Shown: piece after piece, positions 17,978-26,152 of the stretch
Layout of the letters: each line of letters begins with the position of its first letter
How positions within the stretch are numbered: position 1 is the stretch's first letter
Assembly: GCA_030428945.1 (NCBI GenBank)
Contig: JAUIEC010000022.1
Coordinates: 1 to 59,368, forward strand
DNA from: Phycisphaerae bacterium
Lineage (GTDB): Bacteria; Planctomycetota; Phycisphaerae; UBA1845; Fen-1342
Direction: 5' to 3'
Length of the DNA: 59,368 nucleotides
Made by a program: the position numbers and the translations under genes
The notes under the pieces: generated by a model
Seen by the model: the letters and a program-made list of their open reading frames with translations, nothing else
Database searches by the model: none
Told to the model about the DNA's origin: nothing

Positions 17978-18550
17978 CTACTCGTCGCCGAGCAGTTCGG
18001 CCATTTTCTCGGAGACCCGGCGGGTGACGCGCCACTTGATCGTGTGCAGGTTTCCGCGTGAGAGCCCGAGGCTGGCGCAGATCTCTTCCGGCGGTTCCTG
18101 GCGAATGACGTAGCGGACGTAGGCCTGGTAGGTGGCCGCATCGAGTTCCTGCTCCAGGCACCGCAGGCAGTGCCAGAGGTGTTCTTCCATCCACAGCCGC
18201 TCGAAGGCCTCTTCGGGCGACTCCTGCCGGGCCGGCTGGGCCTCGAGCTGCCCGCTGGCGGCGGCCTGATCGTGGCGTCCGCGCCACAGGTTGCGGACCC
18301 GGTTGTTGACGACCGTCCGCAGCCAGCCCTTGAAGCGGCCGCGGGAGGGGTCGTACTCGAAGCTGGCGATCCGGGTGCTGACGGCGGCCAGGCAGTGCTG
18401 GGTGACGTCTTCGGCGTCGGCGTCGCTGAGACCGTTGGCTTTGCCGAAGCGGAACAGCATGGGCCGATAGATTTCGTCGAAGGCGCGCCAGGCGGCGGCA
18501 TCCGCCGGGTCACGGATCCGAATCAACAAGCTGGGGCGGGTCGTATCCAT
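17978..18550 (-). CDS. ECF-type RNA polymerase sigma factor
   Basis: A 190-residue sigma factor. Region 2 covers about residues 25-90 (DVTQHCLAAVSTRIASF, GRFKGWLRTVVNNRVRNLWR, the form usual in planctomycete ECFs), and region 4 about 130-185 (PEEICASLGLSRGNLHTIKW). It is first in a two-gene unit with the zinc-finger kinase, which is its probable regulator. Start ATG 18550. Target promoters are unknown. Confidence 0.88.
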   Translation of the reverse strand: MDTTRPSLLIRIRDPADAAAWRAFDEIYRPMLFRFGKANGLSDADAEDVTQHCLAAVSTRIASFEYDPSRGRFKGWLRTVVNNRVRNLWRGRHDQAAASGQLEAQPARQESPEEAFERLWMEEHLWHCLRCLEQELDAATYQAYVRYVIRQEPPEEICASLGLSRGNLHTIKWRVTRRVSEKMAELLGDE

Positions 18551-18691
18551 ATCGCGGAAGTGGCTCTCGGGCTAAGGACTTGCGTCCAGTATAGCCGCGT
18601 GGCCGCCTCCGACCGCCCGCTTTTCACAACGGGGTACCCGCGCGGGTCGGGAAACTCACACCGGAATCGGAAAGGAGCGTGAAGAGAACGG

Positions 18692-18726
18692 GAGAGGGAA
18701 GCGCCCACGCGGGCTGCTTCCCTCTC
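18692..18726 (-). terminator. Hairpin terminator after the haem peroxidase gene
   Basis: A perfect 11-base stem, GAGAGGGAAGC (18692-18702) with GCTTCCCTCTC (18716-18726), and a 13-base loop with a further GC pairing. It lies 15 bases beyond the peroxidase stop codon. On the transcribed strand it is followed by a pyrimidine-rich but not pure T stretch. Confidence 0.6.
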
Positions 18727-18740
18727 GTCGAGGGGCGGGA

Positions 18741-20567
18741 TCAGTTGCCCACAGCTTCGAGCGTGCCCTGGACCTCGACCGGTGCGATGCCGGACACATG
18801 GAAGACATCATCCGGCAGTTCGGTGTCGATCCCGGTGTTGCGGCGGATGATCTCCGCGAGGGTCAGGTCCTCGACGCGGCGGACCTGCCCGGGCGGGAAG
18901 TAGCGCTGGTACCAGAAGCGATCACCGTCGCGCAGCCGTTCGAACTGGTCGACCAGCAGGAAGAACACCGTCTCCCCCACCAGCGCGCCGTCGACGTGAT
19001 CCTCGGCCAGCCCGCCGACCCACAGGTCGACCTCGTCGACCGAGGCGTAGACCGCGGCGAGTCGGCCCTGCACGTCCGCGTCGCTGCTGAGATCCGCGAA
19101 GGTCGCGTGCGGCGCCAGCCGCAGCGCGGTGCGGGCTGCGTTCAGCGTCGGCAGGCCGTGGTCACGCCCGCGCTGGATGTTCAGCGCCACCAGGTCGAAG
19201 CCACCCGCGCCGGGTGGACCGAACAGGAAGTTCCGGACGTCGTCGATCACCTGGGCGTCGACCCGCTGGGCGACCTGCCCGGCCAGCCCGCGCAGAACCG
19301 GTTCGATGCCCCAGGCGACGGTCTCCTGCGGCACGAAGAAGGCGGCCGCCAGCGGAAGGTGCCCGCCCTCGATCTCGACGCCGTCCGCGTCGACCCGCAG
19401 CAGTTGCGGTGACAGCATGCTGTGGCCGAAGCGATAGGCGGCCGTGGCGAACTCATTGACGAGGGCGGGATTCACCTCCGCGCGGTAGCCCGCGTACGGA
19501 GCGAGCGCATCCGGGCCCAGCAGGGCCGGGAGGAATTCGCGGTAGGTGATGGCCTGCATCTCGGCCGCGACCAGGGCGCGGGCGGCCTGGTAGATCTCCT
19601 CGCCGGACCGGTTCGGGTCCGCGGTCCGCAGACGATCGGCGTGCCGGTTGTGCTCGCGGACGAAGAGCGTGTGCATCGCAGTCAGCCCGACCTGCTCGTT
19701 GGCGCGAATGTCGCCGGCCACGAAGAACGCGTCGGAATCATCCGGTGCATTCGGAAGCCCTTCGGTGTTGAACGGGAGCAGATCGCCGGCACTGGTCTTC
19801 AGGCGTCCGGTCCCGTCCAGGGTACGCAGCGCGGCCGCCCGCTCGGCGTCGCTGCCGTAGACGTTCGACGCGTCGATGAACGCGGTCAGGACGTTGAACT
19901 GCTGGCGGACACCGTCCTGCAGCACGTACGCCGAGCGGTCGAGGTTGATCGTGACGACGCCGGTCGCGTCGGGATCGAACCACGGATCGCCGGCCGGGAC
20001 GCGGATGTCGAGGGGTTCGGCCGGTTCGGCCACGGGTGTTTCAGTGATGTCATGGTCGAGGAACTGGCCCCACTGCCAGAGGAAGTCGGACGCGCGGCGG
20101 CGGTTCGGGATGCTCTCAGCCTGGGCGAAGACAGCGGTGCTGATCGCGCGGGCGTTGACGCGTCCCGCGTTGTCGACGGCCTGGACCCCATCGACGTATG
20201 CGGCCGGCCCGATGCGGTTGAACGCCGCGCCGACCGCGCCCCACTCCTGGTTCGCCAGGTTGTTGCCGACTCCGTCGATCGAGCGGACGGCCTGCGGGAA
20301 GGGCAGGTCCGCGCCCCCCTGCCCGCCGGGCGCGCGGCCTGGCGGTCGGTCCATGCGTCGCTGTCCCACGGCGCTGCGCCGCGGCGTTTCGGTCGCGACG
20401 TCCTCCTGCTGCACGGTATTGGTGTCGCCGGCCACGAGCGCATCGAGCGTTTCCTGGGCAGCGGGCACACAGGCCCCCAGTACAAGCACGGCCAGGCAGC
20501 CCGGATGCACGGCACCGAGCAGCCGGCGCAGGCGGTGATCATTGCGTTGACTTGTGTTGCATGCCAT
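18741..20567 (-). CDS. Animal-type haem peroxidase, predicted lipoprotein
   Basis: A 608-residue member of the peroxidase-cyclooxygenase superfamily, oxidising halides or organic substrates with peroxide. The N-terminus CLAVLVLGAC has a lipobox with C33, so the protein is probably lipid-anchored. The catalytic segment WGQFLDHDIT gives D171 and the distal H172, LFVREHNR gives R304, and AYRFGHSML gives the proximal H382. Residues 45-90 are low-complexity linker. The start at 20567 has GGGAGAG upstream. A hairpin follows the stop. Its neighbour upstream, 152 bases away, is a secreted EF-hand protein on the same strand. The substrate is unknown. Confidence 0.87.
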   Translation of the reverse strand: MACNTSQRNDHRLRRLLGAVHPGCLAVLVLGACVPAAQETLDALVAGDTNTVQQEDVATETPRRSAVGQRRMDRPPGRAPGGQGGADLPFPQAVRSIDGVGNNLANQEWGAVGAAFNRIGPAAYVDGVQAVDNAGRVNARAISTAVFAQAESIPNRRRASDFLWQWGQFLDHDITETPVAEPAEPLDIRVPAGDPWFDPDATGVVTINLDRSAYVLQDGVRQQFNVLTAFIDASNVYGSDAERAAALRTLDGTGRLKTSAGDLLPFNTEGLPNAPDDSDAFFVAGDIRANEQVGLTAMHTLFVREHNRHADRLRTADPNRSGEEIYQAARALVAAEMQAITYREFLPALLGPDALAPYAGYRAEVNPALVNEFATAAYRFGHSMLSPQLLRVDADGVEIEGGHLPLAAAFFVPQETVAWGIEPVLRGLAGQVAQRVDAQVIDDVRNFLFGPPGAGGFDLVALNIQRGRDHGLPTLNAARTALRLAPHATFADLSSDADVQGRLAAVYASVDEVDLWVGGLAEDHVDGALVGETVFFLLVDQFERLRDGDRFWYQRYFPPGQVRRVEDLTLAEIIRRNTGIDTELPDDVFHVSGIAPVEVQGTLEAVGN

Positions 20568-20719
20568 CAGGACTCTCCCTTCGAGAAAAGAGGTGGGACT
20601 CGTAACCGGAATGTCGGGCGGTCGTCAGGCGGGGCGGGAGGCGCGCAGGCGGTGAGGCGGGCGGGACAGCCCGGCCGGGCGGCGCGTGGCACCGCCCGGT
20701 CCGGACCATGCGTGCAGCA

Positions 20720-21184
20720 TCAGTCGCTGTCCTCCTCGCCGGACTCCGTCGCCGGTTCGACCGGCGTTACCGGTCCGCGACGACCACGGTTTCCGCGGCC
20801 GGCCTTGTCGGATCGGCGCGACCGGTCGCCGTCGAAACGGTCGCCGCGGCCGTCTCTCGGCGGGCGCAGTTCGCGTCGATCGACGACGCCGTCCTGGTTG
20901 CGATCCAGGGTACGCAGCGCCGCGGCGGCGGCCTCGATTTCGGCGGCCGAAAGCTGACCGTCACGGTCCTGGTCGAGGACCATCAGCAGCGGGGACGGCG
21001 GAGGCGGGCGGTGCCCGCGCTGTCGCTGCCCGTCTTCGGCCGCGTCGGGGCGGAGGTGCTGCCTGGACGGACGTTGATCCCCACGATCCAATGCGGCCCC
21101 GCCGCGGCCGCGACCCTGTGGCGGCTGCGCGGTCGCGCTGATCGCCACCAGTACGCCCAGACCACCAAGAAGTATCCAACGCAT
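20720..21184 (-). CDS. Secreted EF-hand calcium-binding protein
   Basis: A 154-residue protein with a signal peptide (MRWILLGGLGVLVAISATAQ). Two canonical EF-hand loops follow: DQDRDGQLSAAEIE near residues 71-84 and DRNQDGVVDRREL near 93-105. Both flanks are Arg/Gly/Asp-rich and low in complexity. It probably binds calcium outside the membrane. A second protein of the same type lies at 49548. It is the upstream neighbour of the peroxidase and may be co-transcribed with it. The exact role is unknown. Confidence 0.78.
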   Translation of the reverse strand: MRWILLGGLGVLVAISATAQPPQGRGRGGAALDRGDQRPSRQHLRPDAAEDGQRQRGHRPPPPSPLLMVLDQDRDGQLSAAEIEAAAAALRTLDRNQDGVVDRRELRPPRDGRGDRFDGDRSRRSDKAGRGNRGRRGPVTPVEPATESGEEDSD

Positions 21185-21481
21185 CGGTGTTCTCCTTCAC
21201 AGTTCCACGGGACACACGTCCCTGTCAGGAGATACGTCGGGGCGCCATGGCCGTCGGCAGAAAATCTCAACGGGCACGAAAGCCGGGGTGCGGGGCGGTC
21301 GTGCGGCGCGAATCGGTGCGACGTCGATCGGGCTTGCGTTTAGACTAATGTGGGTGGAGTCGGCCCCGGCGCGTGGCCGCCGGTCGCCGCGCCGGTGCGT
21401 CTGCCGGCGCGGGGTCGCCAGCGAGTCCTGGTGGGATCGACGCGCTGGCGGTTCCCACAGCCGGAACACGGAGTAGCCCGC

Positions 21482-22132
21482 ATGTCCCGCGACGATGCCG
21501 CCGACCTGCTGGCCCGCGTGCGCAGTGGTGACGGGGATGCGCTGGCGACGGTGTTCAGTGCCCACCGCGACCGACTGCGGCGGATGGTGCAGTTCCGGAT
21601 GGACAGCCGTCTGCGGGGGCGCGTCGATGCCGACGACATTCTGCAGGAGGCGTACCTCGATGCGGCCCAGCGGGCCGACAGTCTGCGGGGCGACCAGGAG
21701 CAGAGCGGCTTCATCTGGCTGCGGCTGATCGTCGGCCAGACGATGATCAACGTGCACCGGCGGCACCTGGGCGCGAAGATGCGCGACGCGGGCCGGGAAG
21801 CGCATCGCTCCGCGGTACACGGATCGAACAGCGCGGCCGGTTCGATCATCGCGAACCTGCTTGGGCGGCTCACCTCGCCGACGGAAGCGGCCCGCCGGCT
21901 GGAGTTTCAGCATCAGCTCGAGCAGGGTCTGGCGGCGATGGATCCGCTGGATCGCGAGGTGCTGGCCCTGCGGCACTTCGAGGAACTGAGCAACGCGGAG
22001 GTCGCGCTCGAACTGGAAATGCAGCCCAAGGCCGCGAGCATGCGCTACGTGCGGGCGCTCAAGCGCCTGAAGGACATCCTGGCCGACGTGCCCGGCTTCA
22101 GCGAAACCTACGGCGACGGACCGCTTCCATGA
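21482..22132 (+). CDS. ECF-type RNA polymerase sigma factor
   Basis: A 216-residue sigma factor of the planctomycete ECF group paired with kinases. Region 2: VDADDILQEAYLDAAQRA (about 50-67). Region 4: LDREVLALRHFEELSNAEVA through MRYVRALKRLKD (about 160-203). The start ATG 21482 follows an AGTAG-type weak site. The last codons overlap the next gene's ATG (ATGA at 22129), so translation is coupled to the kinase, its likely partner. It differs clearly in sequence from the sigma factor at 17978. Confidence 0.88.
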   Translation: MSRDDAADLLARVRSGDGDALATVFSAHRDRLRRMVQFRMDSRLRGRVDADDILQEAYLDAAQRADSLRGDQEQSGFIWLRLIVGQTMINVHRRHLGAKMRDAGREAHRSAVHGSNSAAGSIIANLLGRLTSPTEAARRLEFQHQLEQGLAAMDPLDREVLALRHFEELSNAEVALELEMQPKAASMRYVRALKRLKDILADVPGFSETYGDGPLP

Positions 22133-25053
22133 ACGCGCCGGGACCGCAGGGGATCGACGAACTGGTCGAGGAGTTCCTGGCCCGCTGTCGGCGCGGGGAA
22201 ACGCCGCGGATCGAGGACTACGCCCGTCAGCATCCGCACCTGGCCGACGAGATCCGCGAACTGTTCCCGACCGTTGCGGCGATGGAGAACCTCAAGGAGG
22301 AACGGGTCGCCCGGCACGAGCAGCAGGCCTGGGCCGGCCCGGGGGTCGATCGGCTGGGCGACTTCCGCCTGATCCGCGAACTCGGCCGCGGCGGGATGGG
22401 GGTCGTCTTCGAGGCCGAGCAGGAGTCGCTCGGGCGGCGGGTGGCGATCAAGGTGCTGCCGCGCCCGGCCCTGCTGCACGGGCATGCCCGCGAACGGTTC
22501 GAGCGCGAAGCCCGCACGGCCGCCAAGCTGCACCACACGAACATCGTGCCGGTCTTCGGGGTCGGTCATTACGAGGACTACCATTTCCTGGTGATGCAGT
22601 ACATCGCCGGGATCGGCCTGGATGAGATTCTCCAGGCGCTGCGCGACCGACAGTTGAACCCGCTGCCCGACGATGAGCGCAGCGGCTGCGACCTGGTTCA
22701 GATCGGGCAGGGACTGGTGCAGCGGCGTGACCGTCCGACGGTGCACGACAGCGCCGCCGCCACGCGAACCGCGACCGGCACCCTCGATACGCTCGACCGC
22801 GAACCCGCGGAGAGCGCTCCGGCCACCCGCTTCGAGCGTCCGGCCGTGCTGGGGCGGGCCTACTACCAGAGCATCGCGCAGATCGCGCTGCAGGTGGCCG
22901 AAGCGATCGCGTACGCGCACCAGCAGGGCACGTTGCACCGGGACATCAAGCCTGGCAACCTGCTGCTGGACGGTGACGGGACGGTCTGGGTGGCCGACTT
23001 CGGGCTGGCCAAGGCGATCGACCAGGACTCGGTGACGCACTCGGGCGACTTCGTCGGCACGCTGCGCTACATGGCCCCGGAACAGTTCAACGGGCAGACG
23101 GATCGCCGCAGCGACATCTACAGCCTCGGGCTGACGCTGCACGAACTGCTGACACTGCGGCCGGCGTTCGCCGACAGCGGGCCGTCGTTCACCTCCGGCA
23201 AGATCGGGGGGCGGGTCGTGCCGCCGGCCAGGCGGTTGAACCCGCACGTGCCGCTGGACCTGGAGACGATCGTGCAGAAGGCGGTGTCGCACGATCCGGC
23301 CGACCGCTACCAGTCGGCCGACGAGATGGCGCTGGACCTGCGGCTGATGCTCGAGGAGCGTCCGATCCGGTCGCGGCGAATCAGCGCGCCGGAACGGCTG
23401 TGGCGCTGGGCCCGCCGGAACCGGGCGCTGGCGGTTCTGCTGGGCGCGACCGCCGCCCTGCTGCTGGCGGTGGCCGCGCTGACCAGTTACGGCTACGTGC
23501 AGGCCCGGCAGACGGCTGACCGGATCGCGGCCGCGCGTGATCGCGAGACGGCGCAGCGGAACCGGGCGGAGACGACCGCGGACCTGGCGCTGGGTGTGCT
23601 CGATCACGTGTTCGACACGTTCGCGCCGCAGCGGGTGATCGCGGCGCCGGACCTGTCCTTCGTCAGCGACGAGGAGCAGGACGCCCTGCCGACACCCGCC
23701 CGGCCGGTGCTGTCGGCGGCGCACACCGAGATGCTGACGCAACTGCTGAGTGTCTATCAGCAGCTTGCGGTGCTCGAGGGGGACGATGCCGACCTGCGTC
23801 GCAAGGCGGCCGAGGCGCATCGCCGCGTGGGTGACATCCAGCGCCAGCTTGGGGCGTACCCGGCCGCCCGGCAGGCCTACCAGCGGGCCGGTGAGATGTT
23901 CTCCGCGCTGGCCGACGAGATGCCCGACGATGTCACGGTGGTGGTGACGGCCGCGGCGCTGCAGGCGGAGCGGGGGCAGGTCGAGCTTGCCAACGACAAC
24001 CCGCAGGAGGGTCTGGCGTTGCTGGCGGCGGCGGAGCGGTCGCTGCGAGAACTGCCGACGGAGATCGCCGCGACGGCGCTGGCCCGTTACGAGCGGGCGC
24101 GCACGCTGTACCTGCGGGCGCGGTTTGCCATGCCGCCGGGGCCGCCGCCGGGCGGGCGCGGCGAGCGACCCGGAATGGCCGGTCCGCCGGGACGCGGAGG
24201 TGGCGGCCCGCCGCGGCTGCGCTCCGAATCGCGCGGCCCGCGTCCGCGGCCGGGCGAGAGTGACGACCTGCGACAGGCGATCGAACTGCTGGAGACGCTG
24301 GTGGCCGAGTACCCGCAGCAGCCGGCGTACCGGCACCTGCTGGCCCGCTGCGACACGCTTCCGCATCGTCGACGTGACCGTCACCTGACCAGCCAGGATG
24401 ACCCGCAGCGTGGGATCGACCTGCTCGAAGCGCTCGTGCGTGACTTCCCCGACGTGCCGGAGTACCGGCTCGACCTGGCGCAGGCCTACGCGTTCCTCGG
24501 CCCCGGTCGGGGCGGCGGCGACGACGCCAATCGTCGCAACCTGCTCGAACGGATGGACCGGGCCGCGGACCTGGTGCAGCAGTTGATCAACGAGCGCCCC
24601 GGCATTCCCGAATACGAGCACACGCTCGCGCGGATCCTGGCCCGGAGTGCGAGCCTGCTGCGCGGGCGCGGCCTGCTGTCGGCGGCGATCGAGCAGGGTC
24701 GGCGCGGGCTGGAACTGCAGACGGCCCTGGCCGACCGCTACCCCGACGTGAGCCTGTACCAGGCCGAGCTTTCCAACATGCAGGCCGGACTGGCGGAACT
24801 GCTGCGCCAGGACGGGAAGGCGGATGAAGCCGAGCCGTTGTTCGTGCAGGCCTGGGAACGGGCCCGCGGGCTGCTGGCGAACGAACCGCAACTCGACCAT
24901 CTGCGGCGCCTGACACTGGACCGCACGCGGCAGGTGGTCGAACACTACCGCCGTCAGGGGAATCCGGAAGCGGCCAAGCCGTACCTGGAGGCGATGGGAG
25001 AACTCCGCCGCGATCGGCCCAGGCCTTTTCGGGGTGAAAAGCCGGAGGAGTGA
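22129..25053 (+). CDS. Ser/Thr protein kinase with membrane helix and TPR-like tail
   Basis: A 974-residue Hanks-type kinase. The N-terminal 75 residues (VEEFLARCRRGETPRIEDYA) are the usual kinase-linked lead segment. The kinase domain spans about 78-430: GRGGMGVVF, K108, HRDIKPGN with D272, DFG 290-292 and APEQ. It is interrupted by a roughly 70-residue insert (about 172-243) between the hinge and catalytic loop. A membrane helix follows (LGATAALLLAVAALTSYGYV, about 439-460), then TPR-like helices containing a Gly/Pro/Arg-rich low-complexity stretch (about 665-710). Coupled to the sigma factor by a 4-base overlap. Unlike the 15407 kinase it has no zinc finger. Confidence 0.87.
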   Translation: MNAPGPQGIDELVEEFLARCRRGETPRIEDYARQHPHLADEIRELFPTVAAMENLKEERVARHEQQAWAGPGVDRLGDFRLIRELGRGGMGVVFEAEQESLGRRVAIKVLPRPALLHGHARERFEREARTAAKLHHTNIVPVFGVGHYEDYHFLVMQYIAGIGLDEILQALRDRQLNPLPDDERSGCDLVQIGQGLVQRRDRPTVHDSAAATRTATGTLDTLDREPAESAPATRFERPAVLGRAYYQSIAQIALQVAEAIAYAHQQGTLHRDIKPGNLLLDGDGTVWVADFGLAKAIDQDSVTHSGDFVGTLRYMAPEQFNGQTDRRSDIYSLGLTLHELLTLRPAFADSGPSFTSGKIGGRVVPPARRLNPHVPLDLETIVQKAVSHDPADRYQSADEMALDLRLMLEERPIRSRRISAPERLWRWARRNRALAVLLGATAALLLAVAALTSYGYVQARQTADRIAAARDRETAQRNRAETTADLALGVLDHVFDTFAPQRVIAAPDLSFVSDEEQDALPTPARPVLSAAHTEMLTQLLSVYQQLAVLEGDDADLRRKAAEAHRRVGDIQRQLGAYPAARQAYQRAGEMFSALADEMPDDVTVVVTAAALQAERGQVELANDNPQEGLALLAAAERSLRELPTEIAATALARYERARTLYLRARFAMPPGPPPGGRGERPGMAGPPGRGGGGPPRLRSESRGPRPRPGESDDLRQAIELLETLVAEYPQQPAYRHLLARCDTLPHRRRDRHLTSQDDPQRGIDLLEALVRDFPDVPEYRLDLAQAYAFLGPGRGGGDDANRRNLLERMDRAADLVQQLINERPGIPEYEHTLARILARSASLLRGRGLLSAAIEQGRRGLELQTALADRYPDVSLYQAELSNMQAGLAELLRQDGKADEAEPLFVQAWERARGLLANEPQLDHLRRLTLDRTRQVVEHYRRQGNPEAAKPYLEAMGELRRDRPRPFRGEKPEE

Positions 25054-25075
25054 AACGGGGCCCCGGTGACGCGGC

Positions 25076-25091
25076 CACACGGATCCGTGTG
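25076..25091. other. Perfect 16-base palindrome between convergent genes
   Basis: CACACGGATCCGTGTG is a complete palindrome midway between the ends of the plus-strand kinase and the minus-strand DUF2256 gene. It could form a hairpin in RNA from either side. There is no T-run, so terminator activity is only a possibility. Confidence 0.35.
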
Positions 25092-25142
25092 CGCCATCCG
25101 GTTCGCACGCTGCGGCGCCGCCTCGCTTGCCGGCTGACCTGC

Positions 25143-25532
25143 TTACTTTCCCGGCAGGCGCAGGCGGATGGGGCCGCGAGCGCGGGAGGGGTCGACGACG
25201 CGGCCGGCCTGGGTGATTTCGAGTCGTCCGGCCGCGACGAGTCGTCGGGCGGCGCGGCGGGTCGGTTCGAGCAGTTCCTTCCAGGATGCATCGCTGCCGA
25301 GGCTGCGGGCGACTTCGCCGGGGCAGATCGAGGTGCCGGGCTTTCGCGCGGCGAGGCGGTCGAGGATGGCCGCCTCGAGTTCCCGATCCAGCTTCGAGAC
25401 GCGTCTGCGGCGACAGGCGTCCGAACAGTAGCGGACCTGGGCCCAGCAGCGGGCCCACTTGCGCCGCCAGGCGAACGATCGGCCGCAGGCGGCGCAGATC
25501 CTGTCCGACTTGTCCGCGGCGGGCCTGCTCAT
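25143..25532 (-). CDS. DUF2256-DUF3253 fusion protein
   Basis: A protein of about 129 residues. The N-terminal part (CAACGRSFAWRRKWARCW, then RYCSDACR) is a DUF2256 zinc-binding motif with four cysteines in two CxxC-like pairs. The C-terminal 80 residues (DRELEAAILDRLAARK to the end) match DUF3253, a small winged-helix-like domain. ATG 25532 was preferred over an in-frame ATG at 25547 because the domain begins just after it; the choice is uncertain. DUF2256 proteins often occur in genomes with photolyase/cryptochrome proteins, and one lies at 13812. Function unknown. Confidence 0.72.
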   Translation of the reverse strand: MSRPAADKSDRICAACGRSFAWRRKWARCWAQVRYCSDACRRRRVSKLDRELEAAILDRLAARKPGTSICPGEVARSLGSDASWKELLEPTRRAARRLVAAGRLEITQAGRVVDPSRARGPIRLRLPGK

Positions 25533-25592
25533 GATTGGTCCCGGCATCGGATGCTGTCGCCGGCCGCCACGTGCGGTCGCGCCTGGTCCGCG

Positions 25593-25964
25593 TTACTTGC
25601 TGACCAGCGCGGCGACGGCGCCGGCGGGGTCTCGGATGATGCAGAACTGCTGGCCGCCCATCGGGCGGGGTCCGTCGAGGACGGTGCCGCCGAGTTCGAC
25701 GCAGCGGGCGGCACTGGCGGCGACATCGGCGACGGTGATGTAGATCAGCCACTGGGCGGGCATGTTCTGGTTCTGGCCGCGGGCGTGGCAGATGCCGGCG
25801 ACGCAGCCGCGACCGGGCGCGTTCATTTCGTAATCGCTGTAGCCGCCCATGTCGTGCGGCTGGATCTGCCAGCCGACGACTTCGCTGTAGAAGGTGCTGA
25901 CCTGGTCGGCATCGGGCACGGTCAGGTCGCGCCAGGTCACGTCGCCTACGCCGGGGTCGGGCAT
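25593..25964 (-). CDS. VOC (glyoxalase/dioxygenase-fold) protein
   Basis: A 123-residue single VOC domain: VTWRDLTVPDADQVSTFYSE, then the second half ITVADVAASAARCVELGG and the closing IIRDPAGAVAALV. These proteins bind a metal and small substrates and include glyoxalases and antibiotic-resistance proteins. The substrate is unknown. ATG 25964 has GAGGAG nine bases before it. Longer in-frame ORFs upstream have no domain support. Confidence 0.82.
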   Translation of the reverse strand: MPDPGVGDVTWRDLTVPDADQVSTFYSEVVGWQIQPHDMGGYSDYEMNAPGRGCVAGICHARGQNQNMPAQWLIYITVADVAASAARCVELGGTVLDGPRPMGGQQFCIIRDPAGAVAALVSK

Positions 25965-26152
25965 CGTCGGGCTCCTCAGGTCGCCGAGCCGATCCCGAAG
26001 GCCGGGGCTGCCACCGCTTGGAGCCCGGTCATCCGACGGGTCGACGAACCGGCGCAGCTTATCGCGGTCCGGCGCGCGCGAGAAGTGCCGGTCCGGCTGT
26101 GGCGCGGTAGACTCGCCGGCTGGCATCCAGGCAGGCAGTCAAAGGAGAGCCC

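Noticed and set aside
22108..25752. 1214-codon minus-strand frame opposite the sigma/kinase genes
   Set aside because: Antisense shadow; Arg/Gln/Pro-rich with no domain, while the plus strand has full kinase motifs.
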